64,000 bases of DNA from Bacteroidaceae bacterium. GTDB taxonomy: Bacteria; Bacteroidota; Bacteroidia; Bacteroidales; Bacteroidaceae. The translations under genes were made by a program, and so were the position numbers. The stretch lies in the NCBI GenBank assembly GCA_017645305.1, contig JAGCPD010000006.1:1-64000 (forward strand), written 5' to 3'. The notes beneath the pieces are model-generated. The model saw only the letters and a program-made list of their open reading frames with translations, made no database searches and was not told where the DNA came from. Of the stretch, positions 51,828 to 59,947 are shown one piece after another; positions within the stretch are counted from its first letter, which is position 1, and each line of letters starts with the position of its first letter.

Positions 51828-53075
51828 GTGAAAAGGTTATTATCACTAATTGTGCTTCTGGGTGTTTGCCATATTGCATCGGCTCAGGAGTTTATGCGTA
51901 TCTGGCAGGATGGCAGCAACACGAAAGTGGCATTGTCAGATGTCACCTATGCTGCTGGTGGAGCATCCTTCACAGTGAATGGAAAGACGTACCAGACCAG
52001 TCAGATAGACAGTATTACAATGGTGCACATTGTTACTGTAACATGGGACGGTGCTCAGGCTACTGTTGAGAAGGGAAATGTTATAGGTGTGGACTGTTCT
52101 GTTCAAGGCGGTGATGTGGTAATTACCAGCACCAATACCCATAACGAATTGGAAATGGTGCTGCAAGGTGCCAGCACCAACGGCTCCCTGACCTATACGG
52201 GAAGTTACAAGTGTAAGTTCTACCTTAACGGCTTGAATCTTACTTCCCAAAAGGGTGCAGCTCTGGATATCCAGTGTGGCAAGCGTGTGGATTTGATACT
52301 AAACAGTGGCACCGAGAATATTCTTGCTGATGCGCCAAACGGTCTCCAGAAGGCTGCTCTCTATTGCAAAGGACACCTTGAGATTGAAGGCAGCGGTAGT
52401 CTTACCGTAACAGGTAATGCCAAACATGGCATCTGCACAAAGGAATACCTGCAGCTAAAGAAAAGCACCGGCAGTGTTACTGTAAACGGTGCTGTAAGTG
52501 ACGGTATTCATGCCGGCCAGTATTTCCTTATGAGTGGTGGTACGGTAACAGTAAGCGGTCAACAAGGCGATGGCATACAGACGGAGATTCTGACGCTTGA
52601 TGACGATATAACACCCAATCCTGACAAGGAGTTCAACGGACAGATTTTTATAAACGGAGGAACCATTGATGTTACAGTTGCGGGTGGTGACAAAAAGGGA
52701 ATCAAATCGGCTGACAAGATGACCGTCACCGGTGGAACCTTCACCATCATGGCTTCTGGTGCAGGCAGCAAGGGCATCTCGGTAGGTAAACATCTGCTTA
52801 TCAACGAGGATAGTGGCACCATGCTTATGCAAATTAAAGCAACGGGCGGTTTATATGAAGACGATGTAACAGAAGAAGAAACCCGCTGCATGGGTATCAA
52901 GGTTGTCAAGAATATGGCCATAACAGCAGGAACCATACAGGTTGCCAATACAGGAACAAAGTCACGTGGCATCAAAGTGGACGGGCTATATTATAAGGGA
53001 CCTGATGCTACTGTACAAGGCAACTTGAAGGTTGAAGATGCAAATATTGTCAATACCATGCCGCCAATGGACTAA
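51828..53075 (+). CDS. secreted Cthe_2159-like beta-helix carbohydrate-binding protein
   Basis: A 415-residue protein with a signal peptide (MKRLLSLIVLLGVCHIASAQ). Residues about 75-400 are repeated beta-helix coils with G-rich turns (GKGHLEIEGSGSLTVTGNAKHGI, shown in part; SDGIHAGQYFLMSGG; GDGIQTE; KKGIKSADKMTVTGG), as in the calcium-dependent pectate-binding protein Cthe_2159 (DUF4353). It probably binds polygalacturonate or another acidic polymer. It is the fifth gene of the VTC operon. Confidence 0.85.
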   Translation: MKRLLSLIVLLGVCHIASAQEFMRIWQDGSNTKVALSDVTYAAGGASFTVNGKTYQTSQIDSITMVHIVTVTWDGAQATVEKGNVIGVDCSVQGGDVVITSTNTHNELEMVLQGASTNGSLTYTGSYKCKFYLNGLNLTSQKGAALDIQCGKRVDLILNSGTENILADAPNGLQKAALYCKGHLEIEGSGSLTVTGNAKHGICTKEYLQLKKSTGSVTVNGAVSDGIHAGQYFLMSGGTVTVSGQQGDGIQTEILTLDDDITPNPDKEFNGQIFINGGTIDVTVAGGDKKGIKSADKMTVTGGTFTIMASGAGSKGISVGKHLLINEDSGTMLMQIKATGGLYEDDVTEEETRCMGIKVVKNMAITAGTIQVANTGTKSRGIKVDGLYYKGPDATVQGNLKVEDANIVNTMPPMD

Positions 53076-53110
53076 TATCAAATTATGTTTAACCAATAAT
53101 AATTAAAGCA

Positions 53111-53509
53111 ATGAAAAAGTTATTTTTTATGGTAATGGCAGTTGCTGCCATTTCGTTCGCATCATGCTGCGGCAACAAGACTGACAAGGCTGAGGCTTGC
53201 GGCTGTGATTCTTGTGTATGTAATCCGTGTGAGTGTGGTCAGTGCAAGTGCGACCCCTGTGAATGTGATCCTTGTGAGTGCGGCAAGAAGGCTTGCGAGA
53301 AGGAGTGTGACAAGGCTTGCCAGAAAGAATGCGACAAAGCATGTGAAAAGGAATGTGACAAGGCTTGTGAGGCTGCTACCGAAGAAACCAAGAACCTGGA
53401 GCAAACAGTAAAGGATGCTGCCAACGAGGCTGTAGAGGCAGGTAAAGCAGAGGCTGGCAAGGCTATTGATAAGGGTGCCGAGGCTGCCAAGAAGGAATTA
53501 GGTCTGTAA
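53111..53509 (+). CDS. cysteine-rich lipoprotein
   Basis: A 132-residue protein with a lipobox FASC (C19). Twenty-one cysteines are present. The first half has CxC/PCEC repeats (CNPCECGQCKCDPCEC); the second has ECDKAC repeats with Lys and Glu. The last 40 residues form a charged amphipathic helix (TVKDAANEAVEAGKAE). The cysteine spacing suggests metal binding, as in metallothionein-like proteins, or a disulfide-rich periplasmic stalk. It lies 35 bases behind the beta-helix gene and may be in the same operon. I do not recognise the family. Confidence 0.75.
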   Translation: MKKLFFMVMAVAAISFASCCGNKTDKAEACGCDSCVCNPCECGQCKCDPCECDPCECGKKACEKECDKACQKECDKACEKECDKACEAATEETKNLEQTVKDAANEAVEAGKAEAGKAIDKGAEAAKKELGL

Positions 53510-53532
53510 TCTCTGTTTCCATTTTTATAACC

Positions 53533-53568
53533 AAGAGGACATGTCTGTTGTTTGACATGCCCTCTTTT
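53533..53568. terminator. convergent terminator
   Basis: A 12-bp stem with one mismatch (53534-53545 with 53554-53565) and a T-run after the second arm. It lies between the lipoprotein gene and convergent pyrH. Confidence 0.75.
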
Positions 53569-53577
53569 CTTTGCATA

Positions 53578-54288
53578 TCAGTTGTGAACAAGGGTGCCTA
53601 TGTCATCACCATCCAGTACTTTTTTCAGGTTACCAAGGATGTCCATATTGAAGACGTATATGGGCAAGTTGTTCTGCATACACATAGCGGTAGCAGTGAT
53701 GTCCATTACCTTAAGACCACGGGCAATGACATCGGTATAGGTAATGTCATGGAACTTGGTAGCTGTGGGATCCTTTTCCGGGTCAGCAGTATAAATGCCA
53801 TCTACACGGGTACCCTTAAGCATTACATCGGCTTCTATCTCTATACCTCGCAGAGAGGAACCAGTGTCTGTGGTAAAATAGGGACTTCCTGTTCCTGCAC
53901 TCATAATGACGACTTCGCCGTTCTCCATTGCCTCGATGGCCTTCCATTTGTTGTAGAATTCGCCAATAGGTTCCATGCGGATAGCGGTAAGTACGCGGTT
54001 CTTCTGGCCTATAGCACCAAGGGCGCTGCTCAGTGCCAGTGAGTTGATAACGGTAGCACACATGCCCATTTGGTCACCTTTTACACGGTCGAACCCCTTT
54101 CCTGCTCCCGTAAGACCTCGGAATATGTTGCCGCCACCTATTACAATACCAATCTGAACGCCCATCTCTGCGGCTTCCTTTATTTGCCGGGCATACTCGT
54201 TAAGACGCTTTATGTCAATGCCGTACCCTTGATTGCCCATCAGACTCTCGCCTGACAACTTTAGTAGAATTCTTTTAAATCTTGCCAT
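53578..54288 (-). CDS. pyrH: UMP kinase
   Basis: A 236-residue amino acid kinase-fold enzyme that makes UDP from UMP. The start RILLKLSGESLMG, the GIVIGGGNIFRG loop and the DGIYTADPEKDPTATKF segment are all conserved. It is the last gene of a minus-strand run yraN-birA-pyrH; birA ends 21 bases upstream. Confidence 0.97.
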   Translation of the reverse strand: MARFKRILLKLSGESLMGNQGYGIDIKRLNEYARQIKEAAEMGVQIGIVIGGGNIFRGLTGAGKGFDRVKGDQMGMCATVINSLALSSALGAIGQKNRVLTAIRMEPIGEFYNKWKAIEAMENGEVVIMSAGTGSPYFTTDTGSSLRGIEIEADVMLKGTRVDGIYTADPEKDPTATKFHDITYTDVIARGLKVMDITATAMCMQNNLPIYVFNMDILGNLKKVLDGDDIGTLVHN

Positions 54289-54309
54289 ATCTATTTTGAT
54301 GTTTAGTGT

Positions 54310-55041
54310 TTAATGTTCAATGATAAAACTCACCTCCTTAAAGGCATAACGCCTTAGTTCTTGGTTTTCGCATTCCAAAACGAGATGACCGGATGGCTCC
54401 ACATCGCTGATGCGTGCCTGGAATGTTCCATTTTCATCGGCATATGTGTGAAAGGTGTCTTTGCGGTAGAGATGCTGCATGTAGAGGTCATGGAGTTCTA
54501 ATAACGGTTCGTTATTCATTATCCCGTAGTAATGCGTAAACTGTTGCATGATTTTGTCCAGTACCTGACTGCGTTCTTCCTCCCTGCCTATAATCTGTGC
54601 CAGAGAGGCGGGATTGGGCGCATCGCTACAGAAGACGGTTTGATTGATATTAATCCCAACGCCTATGATAGACCGACGTACAAATTTCCCCTGCAAATCG
54701 TTCTCTATGAGCATTCCGACAACTTTTTTGTCGCCAAAGTAAATATCGTTAGGCCATTTTATCTGAAAACCTTTTGTATAGCTGTTGAGTACATCGCAGA
54801 TGGACAAGGCAGTAACCTCGGAAAGGGTAAAGACTTGGTTGGCGGGCAGATGAAGAGGAAATGCTATGATACTGAAGAGCAGGTTCTTTCCGTGTTCCGA
54901 CTCCCACAAATTAGTGCCCGCACCACGACCTGCCTCCTGATATTCAGCTGTCACCAAAGTAAGTTCCTTGCCCTCTCTGTCAGAAAGCGTTTTGGCGTAT
55001 TCGTTAGTAGAATTTATTACGTCTAAAGATATTCTCTTCAT
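54310..55041 (-). CDS. birA: biotin--protein ligase
   Basis: A 243-residue ligase that attaches biotin to acyl carrier-type carboxylase subunits. The start at 55041 (MKRISLDVINSTNEYAKTL) lies 2 bases after the yraN stop. The biotin-binding loop appears as YQEAGRGAGTNLWES and KWPNDIYFGDKKVVGMLIE is conserved. There is no N-terminal DNA-binding domain, so it is a catalytic-only form. Confidence 0.94.
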   Translation of the reverse strand: MKRISLDVINSTNEYAKTLSDREGKELTLVTAEYQEAGRGAGTNLWESEHGKNLLFSIIAFPLHLPANQVFTLSEVTALSICDVLNSYTKGFQIKWPNDIYFGDKKVVGMLIENDLQGKFVRRSIIGVGININQTVFCSDAPNPASLAQIIGREEERSQVLDKIMQQFTHYYGIMNNEPLLELHDLYMQHLYRKDTFHTYADENGTFQARISDVEPSGHLVLECENQELRRYAFKEVSFIIEH

Positions 55042-55043
55042 AA

Positions 55044-55409
55044 TTACCTGTACCAAACGGGCGAACGAAAGGCATCCACAATGTGATTTATAACATCTCC
55101 TGTTTTAAGAATGGATATAATATCGAAACGGACGGGAAGATCTATGCGATTGTAACGGATATAGGCATCGGCAGCTAAAACGGTGTTTCTGATTTTTGCC
55201 GCTGTAACGAACTCCTCAGGATTCCCATACTTGTTACTCTTGCGCGTCTTGACTTCTACGACTATAAGTGTTTCGTCTTTCTCTGCCACGATGTCAAGTT
55301 CCTTATGACCGCTTTTCCAATTACGGTCCAAGATGGTATAGCCTTCACCGATAAGGTAGTTTGCAGCCTTGTCTTCACCTTCTATGCCAAATTCGTTGTG
55401 CGCAGCCAT
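55044..55409 (-). CDS. YraN family nuclease-like protein (UPF0102)
   Basis: A 121-residue protein with the endonuclease-like fold of UPF0102: GIEGEDKAANYLIGEGYTIL, NWKSGHKELDIVAEKDETLIVVEVKTRK. The D..(E)xK residues of the nuclease core are present. The start at 55409 is chosen because the frame upstream runs through the promoter. The cellular role of the family is unsettled. It is the first gene of the operon with birA and pyrH. Confidence 0.9.
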   Translation of the reverse strand: MAAHNEFGIEGEDKAANYLIGEGYTILDRNWKSGHKELDIVAEKDETLIVVEVKTRKSNKYGNPEEFVTAAKIRNTVLAADAYIRYNRIDLPVRFDIISILKTGDVINHIVDAFRSPVWYR

Positions 55410-55429
55410 TTTACATTTCTTTTGATATG

Positions 55430-55456
55430 CAAAATTAAAGAAAAATTGTAATTTTG
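55430..55456. promoter_or_regulatory. divergent promoters of yraN and tadA
   Basis: TAATTTTG occurs on the minus strand at 55430-55437 and on the plus strand at 55449-55456. They are 11 bases apart, so the two polymerases would compete. Confidence 0.65.
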
Positions 55457-55480
55457 CATCCAAATGCTTAGAAAAACTTT

Positions 55481-55918
55481 ATGGCAGACGATAATTTCTA
55501 TATGAAACAGGCACTTCAGGAAGCCAAGTGTGCCTTTCAGGAAGATGAGATACCAGTGGGGGCCGTTGTTGTGTGTGGCGACCGCATCATAGCTCGTGCC
55601 CATAATCTTACAGAGCGACTTTCCGATGTTACAGCTCATGCTGAAATGCAAGTTATTACGGCAGCCTCTGAGTATCTGGGGGGGAAGTATCTGTCCGATT
55701 GTACATTGTATGTTACTGTTGAGCCTTGTGTTATGTGTGCCGGGGCCTTAGGCTGGTCGCAAATCGGCAAGGTGGTATATGGAGCCGGTGATGAGAAGCG
55801 TGGCTTCCGTCGTTTTGCTCCACAGGCTTTGCATCCAAGAACACAGCTTGTTTCAGGCATAATGGAGGAGGAATGTGCTGCATTGATGAAGGAGTTCTTT
55901 CAGAGGAAGAGGGGATAG
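55481..55918 (+). CDS. tadA: tRNA adenosine deaminase-like nucleoside deaminase
   Basis: A 145-residue zinc deaminase. HAEMQVI and VEPCVMCAGAL provide the zinc ligands and the catalytic glutamate. TadA converts A34 of tRNA-Arg to inosine; related enzymes act on guanine or cytosine, but the surrounding residues (DVTAHAEM, GWSQIGKVVYGA) favour TadA. The length is normal. Confidence 0.92.
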   Translation: MADDNFYMKQALQEAKCAFQEDEIPVGAVVVCGDRIIARAHNLTERLSDVTAHAEMQVITAASEYLGGKYLSDCTLYVTVEPCVMCAGALGWSQIGKVVYGAGDEKRGFRRFAPQALHPRTQLVSGIMEEECAALMKEFFQRKRG

Positions 55919-55984
55919 CGTTGGGGGTAAGCGTTTAGAGTTTAAACGATAACTGCTCTACTATTAATAAATAATGTGAAATCG

Positions 55985-56015
55985 TTTGACGGAATACGGA
56001 AAATGTATAACTTTG
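55985..56015 (+). promoter_or_regulatory. promoter of pepD
   Basis: TTTG (55985-55988), 19 bases, TAACTTTG (56008-56015), a perfect Bacteroidetes promoter. The leader is about 40 bases. Confidence 0.8.
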
Positions 56016-56057
56016 TAATCCATATTAGAAAATAATCACAATTAAAAACATATAACT

Positions 56058-57509
56058 ATGGCAACTTCAATTAAAGATTTGGATCCCCAGATTATCTGGA
56101 AGAATTTTTATTTGCTTACACAAGTACCACGTCCCAGCGGGCATCTGCAGAAGATTCAGCAGTTCTTGCTGGATTGGGCAAAGGAGCACGGTATAGAGGC
56201 TTTCAAGGATGGTGCAGAAAACATCGTAATGCGTAAACCCGCCACCCCTGGTAGGGAAGGACGCAAGACGGCTGTCCTGCAGGCACACATGGATATGGTT
56301 CCCCAAAAGACAGACGAGAGTACGCATAACTTTGAGACCGATCCAATAGAAACCTATATTGACGGTGAATGGGTAAAAGCCAAGGGTACCACATTGGGTT
56401 CTGATGATGGTATGGGTGTGGCAGCCATCATGGCTGTGATGGAGAGTACCGACCTGCAACATGGACCTCTTGAAGCACTGATTACTGCTGACGAGGAGAG
56501 TACCATGTACGGCGTTAATCATTTGGCTGCCGACACGTTGAAGGGTGATATTCTTCTCAATATCGACAATGAAACGATGGGCGAGTTTGTAATTGGTTCT
56601 GCAGGTGGTGTAAACATCTCTGCTACCATGCAGTACAAGGAGGTAATCCCAGAGGAAGGCGATATTGCTGTTAAGGTTATGCTTAAGGGTCTGCGTGGCG
56701 GTCATAGTGGTTTGGAAATCAATCAGGGGCGTGCCAATGCCAATAAACTGATGGCGCGTTTTGTCCGTCAGGCCATTGCCGATGATGAGGCTCGTCTCTG
56801 TTCTTGGAATGGTGGTAACATGCGTAATGCTATTCCTCGTACTGCTACTGTTGTGCTGAGTATTCCTAAGGAGAATCTGGACGACTTGAAAGATTTGACT
56901 CAGTATTGCGAGCAGACTTTCCAAAATGAGTTTCGAGGCGTGGAAGAGGGAATTTCCATGACGGTTGAGGTCGCAGAGATGCCTGCCGGTCAGGTTCCCA
57001 TGGAAATTCAGGACAATCTGGTAGATGCCATTATGGCCTGTCATGACGGTGTTCTGCGTAACATTCCCAGCATTCCTTCGGTGGTGGAGACGAGCAGCAA
57101 CCTAGGTATCATTAACATAGGTGCAGGAGAAGCTAATATCCTTATTTTAGCTCGTTCCAGCAATGATACCATGATGGAGTATATTCAGGAGATGCAGGAG
57201 TGTTGTTTCTCAATGGCAGGTATGAAGGTAGAATACGGAGGTCAGTATGGTGCTTGGCAGCCCAACTTTGACAGTCCCATCGTTGCCACTATGGTGAAGG
57301 TGTATAAAGAAATCTTCAACGAGAATGCAGATGTGCAGGTATGTCATGCAGGGCTAGAATGCAGCATCATTGGCGGTGTTTATCCCAAGATGGATTTAGT
57401 AAGCTTTGGTCCCACATTGCGTAGCCCCCATACACCTGATGAGCGTTGCAATATTCCCAGTGTCGCTAAGTTCTGGGAGTTCTTAAAAGCTTTGCTAAAA
57501 GCTATATAA
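56058..57509 (+). CDS. pepD: aminoacyl-histidine dipeptidase (M20)
   Basis: A 483-residue cytoplasmic metallopeptidase that cleaves Xaa-His dipeptides such as carnosine. The zinc sites are visible as QAHMDMVPQ, GSDDGMGVA and TADEESTM, and the late HAGLECSIIGG and SPHTPDERC. The length is normal for PepD. Confidence 0.95.
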   Translation: MATSIKDLDPQIIWKNFYLLTQVPRPSGHLQKIQQFLLDWAKEHGIEAFKDGAENIVMRKPATPGREGRKTAVLQAHMDMVPQKTDESTHNFETDPIETYIDGEWVKAKGTTLGSDDGMGVAAIMAVMESTDLQHGPLEALITADEESTMYGVNHLAADTLKGDILLNIDNETMGEFVIGSAGGVNISATMQYKEVIPEEGDIAVKVMLKGLRGGHSGLEINQGRANANKLMARFVRQAIADDEARLCSWNGGNMRNAIPRTATVVLSIPKENLDDLKDLTQYCEQTFQNEFRGVEEGISMTVEVAEMPAGQVPMEIQDNLVDAIMACHDGVLRNIPSIPSVVETSSNLGIINIGAGEANILILARSSNDTMMEYIQEMQECCFSMAGMKVEYGGQYGAWQPNFDSPIVATMVKVYKEIFNENADVQVCHAGLECSIIGGVYPKMDLVSFGPTLRSPHTPDERCNIPSVAKFWEFLKALLKAI

Positions 57510-57527
57510 TCAGAGAGATTAGTTTCT

Positions 57528-57567
57528 TTATAGGTCTTATAAGTTTTATTGGCCCTATAGGGCTTAT
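57528..57567. repeat. dispersed repeat, family C, intergenic
   Basis: CTTTATAGGTCTTATAAGTT and CCTATAGGGCTTATG phrases lie between pepD and ridA. The same phrases are read in frame within SpoIID and GH115. Confidence 0.75.
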
Positions 57568-57582
57568 GAAAAAAAGAAAGAT

Positions 57583-57957
57583 ATGAAAGTAATCAGCACA
57601 ATAAAGGCTCCTGCAGCCATCGGTCCTTATAGTCAGGCTATAGAAGCAAATGGTTTTGTGTTTGCAAGTGGTCAGATTCCTATTGACCCAGCAACTGGCC
57701 AGTTTGTAGAAGGTGGTATTATAGAGCAGACACGTCAGTCGTTGACCAATGTACAGAACATCCTTAAGGGGGCCGGCATTGATCTCTCTCACGTAATAAA
57801 AACAACAGTATATCTGAGTGATATTGCTAATTTTGGTTCAATGAACGAGGTGTATGCCCAGTTCTTTACGGAACCTTTTCCTGCACGTAGCGCAGTAGCT
57901 GTAAAGGACTTGCCTAAGGGCGCTTTGGTAGAAATAGAAGTAATAGCAGTTAAGTAA
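57583..57957 (+). CDS. ridA: RidA family deaminase
   Basis: A 124-residue protein of the YjgF/YER057c family that hydrolyses reactive enamines and imines formed by PLP enzymes. APAAIGPYSQAI, FASGQIPIDP and the catalytic arginine in PARSAVAVKDLPKGALVEIE are present. The length is normal. The gene follows pepD by 73 bases, with the repeat between. Confidence 0.95.
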   Translation: MKVISTIKAPAAIGPYSQAIEANGFVFASGQIPIDPATGQFVEGGIIEQTRQSLTNVQNILKGAGIDLSHVIKTTVYLSDIANFGSMNEVYAQFFTEPFPARSAVAVKDLPKGALVEIEVIAVK

Positions 57958-57982
57958 TTTATTAACGATACAAATATTCGAA

Positions 57983-59926
57983 ATGAAAACAACTAAATTC
58001 TTTTCTTTTATATTGATGGCGGCAGTCTGTGTTTCAGGTTTTGCCCAGAAAGTTATAACAGCTCAAAGTCCTGATGGACAGACAAGTGTAAACGTTACGC
58101 TTTCAGACCGTATCTACTATGATGTGGTAAGTCATAATGAGACGTTGCTGAAGCAGAGCGTGATAGGTATGCAGCTCTTTGACAAGACGTTAGGAGCTAA
58201 TCCTGTATTGAAGAAAAAAAGCGTTCGTGCCGTTAAGGAGACTGTTAAACCAATTCTTCCATTGAAGTACAGCGAGGTTGAGAACAATTACACATTGCTT
58301 ACTTTGGACATGAAGGGCGGCTATGCAGTAGATTTCCGCCTTTATAACGATGGTGTGGCTTTCCGTATAAGAACTTCTCTCCCAGGCGAGATAGAAGTCG
58401 TGCAGGAGAACACCGTATTCCAGTTGGCGGACAACTGTGACTTGGTACTACAGCAGCCTGGCGGTTTCAAGACCAGTTGTGAGGAGAGCTACTCTTTTGT
58501 GAAGAGCAACGAGTGGAAGAAGGACGATAGAATGTCGGAACTTCCTGTACTCATCATGGGCAAGAACCAGAAGATATTGCTTAGCGAATTCGACCTCGTC
58601 AGCTATCCCGGACTTTTCCTGAAGGGTAATGCTGACAACAGTCTTTATGCTGTTCAGCCCAAGTGTCCTATTGAGTATGAGGATCAGGGCGACCGCAGCC
58701 ACCGTATCCTGAAGGAAGCTGATTATATTGCCAAGACCAACGGTACACGTACCTTCCCTTGGCGTTATATGCTGATTACCCAGGAGGATGCTCGTCTGGC
58801 CGAGAATACTATGCCTGTGCGTTTGGCTCAGAAGTGTCAGATTGAGGATACCAGTTGGATTAAGCCTGGACAGACTTGCTGGGATTGGTTGAACGGTATT
58901 CCTTACGGACCAGATGTAACTTTCGAGGGCGGTATCAATCTGGAAACCTATAAGTATTTTGTGGATTTTGCTTCTCGCAACGGTGTACCTTATATAATTA
59001 TGGACGAGGGTTGGGCATTGGATACTCGCGACCCCTATCGTACCAATCCCAAGGTTAATCTGCCTGAGTTGATTCGTTATGCTAAGTCAAAGAATGTAGG
59101 TATTTGGGTTTGGTTGCCTTGGTTGACCGTAGAGCACCACATGGACCTCTTCAAGACGTTCGAGGAATGGGGTATTGTAGGAACCAAAATTGACTTTATG
59201 GATCGTCAAGATCAGTGGATGGTTGACTTCTACGACCGTGTTGCCAAGGAATCAGCAAAGCATCATATTATGGTTGATTTCCACGGAGCCTTCCATCCCA
59301 GCGGTTTGGAATACCGTTATCCCAACATTCTTACCTATGAGGGCGTTCGCGGAATGGAATACAATGGCAACTGTTTACCTAAGAACAGCATTTGGTTCCC
59401 CTTCTTGCGTAATGCCGTAGGACCTATGGACTACACTCCTGGTTCAATGCTTTGTTCTCAGCCAGAGCGTCATTGTGGTGACCGTCCTATTTGCCCAGGC
59501 GTAGGAACCAAAGCATACCACATGGCAGTCTTTGTTCTTTTCGAGACCAATCTGCAGATGTTGATGGATAATCCCTGCCGTTACGACAAGTGGCCCGACT
59601 GCCGTGACTTCATAACCGGTGTTCCTGTGAACTGGGATGAAACTCGCGTATTGGCGGCTGAGGCTGGTCAGTATATTGTTACTGCTAAGCGCAAGGGTCA
59701 GAAGTGGTTCATTGGTGGTATTACCAATGACAAACAGCGTGAAGTGGATGTTACCCTCAGCGTTCTTCCCGAGGGAAAGAATATGCAGATGACCTCTTTT
59801 GTTGATGGTGTGAACGCCAACCGTATGGCTATGGATTACCGTAAAGAGAAATCTACGGTGAATAAGAACACCAATCTGCATATTAAGATGGCTCGTAATG
59901 GTGGCTTCGCTGCGGTGATAGAATAA
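57983..59926 (+). CDS. secreted GH97 glycoside hydrolase
   Basis: A 647-residue protein with a signal peptide (MKTTKFFSFILMAAVCVSGFAQ). An N-terminal beta-sandwich precedes the (beta/alpha)8 barrel. TKIDFMDRQDQ places an aspartate where retaining GH97 enzymes, such as the alpha-galactosidase BT1871, have their nucleophile; inverting SusB-like members use glutamates instead. An alpha-galactosidase role is therefore somewhat more likely than alpha-glucosidase. It begins 25 bases after ridA. Confidence 0.88.
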   Translation: MKTTKFFSFILMAAVCVSGFAQKVITAQSPDGQTSVNVTLSDRIYYDVVSHNETLLKQSVIGMQLFDKTLGANPVLKKKSVRAVKETVKPILPLKYSEVENNYTLLTLDMKGGYAVDFRLYNDGVAFRIRTSLPGEIEVVQENTVFQLADNCDLVLQQPGGFKTSCEESYSFVKSNEWKKDDRMSELPVLIMGKNQKILLSEFDLVSYPGLFLKGNADNSLYAVQPKCPIEYEDQGDRSHRILKEADYIAKTNGTRTFPWRYMLITQEDARLAENTMPVRLAQKCQIEDTSWIKPGQTCWDWLNGIPYGPDVTFEGGINLETYKYFVDFASRNGVPYIIMDEGWALDTRDPYRTNPKVNLPELIRYAKSKNVGIWVWLPWLTVEHHMDLFKTFEEWGIVGTKIDFMDRQDQWMVDFYDRVAKESAKHHIMVDFHGAFHPSGLEYRYPNILTYEGVRGMEYNGNCLPKNSIWFPFLRNAVGPMDYTPGSMLCSQPERHCGDRPICPGVGTKAYHMAVFVLFETNLQMLMDNPCRYDKWPDCRDFITGVPVNWDETRVLAAEAGQYIVTAKRKGQKWFIGGITNDKQREVDVTLSVLPEGKNMQMTSFVDGVNANRMAMDYRKEKSTVNKNTNLHIKMARNGGFAAVIE

Positions 59927-59947
59927 AATATCTATAATCCATATAAT

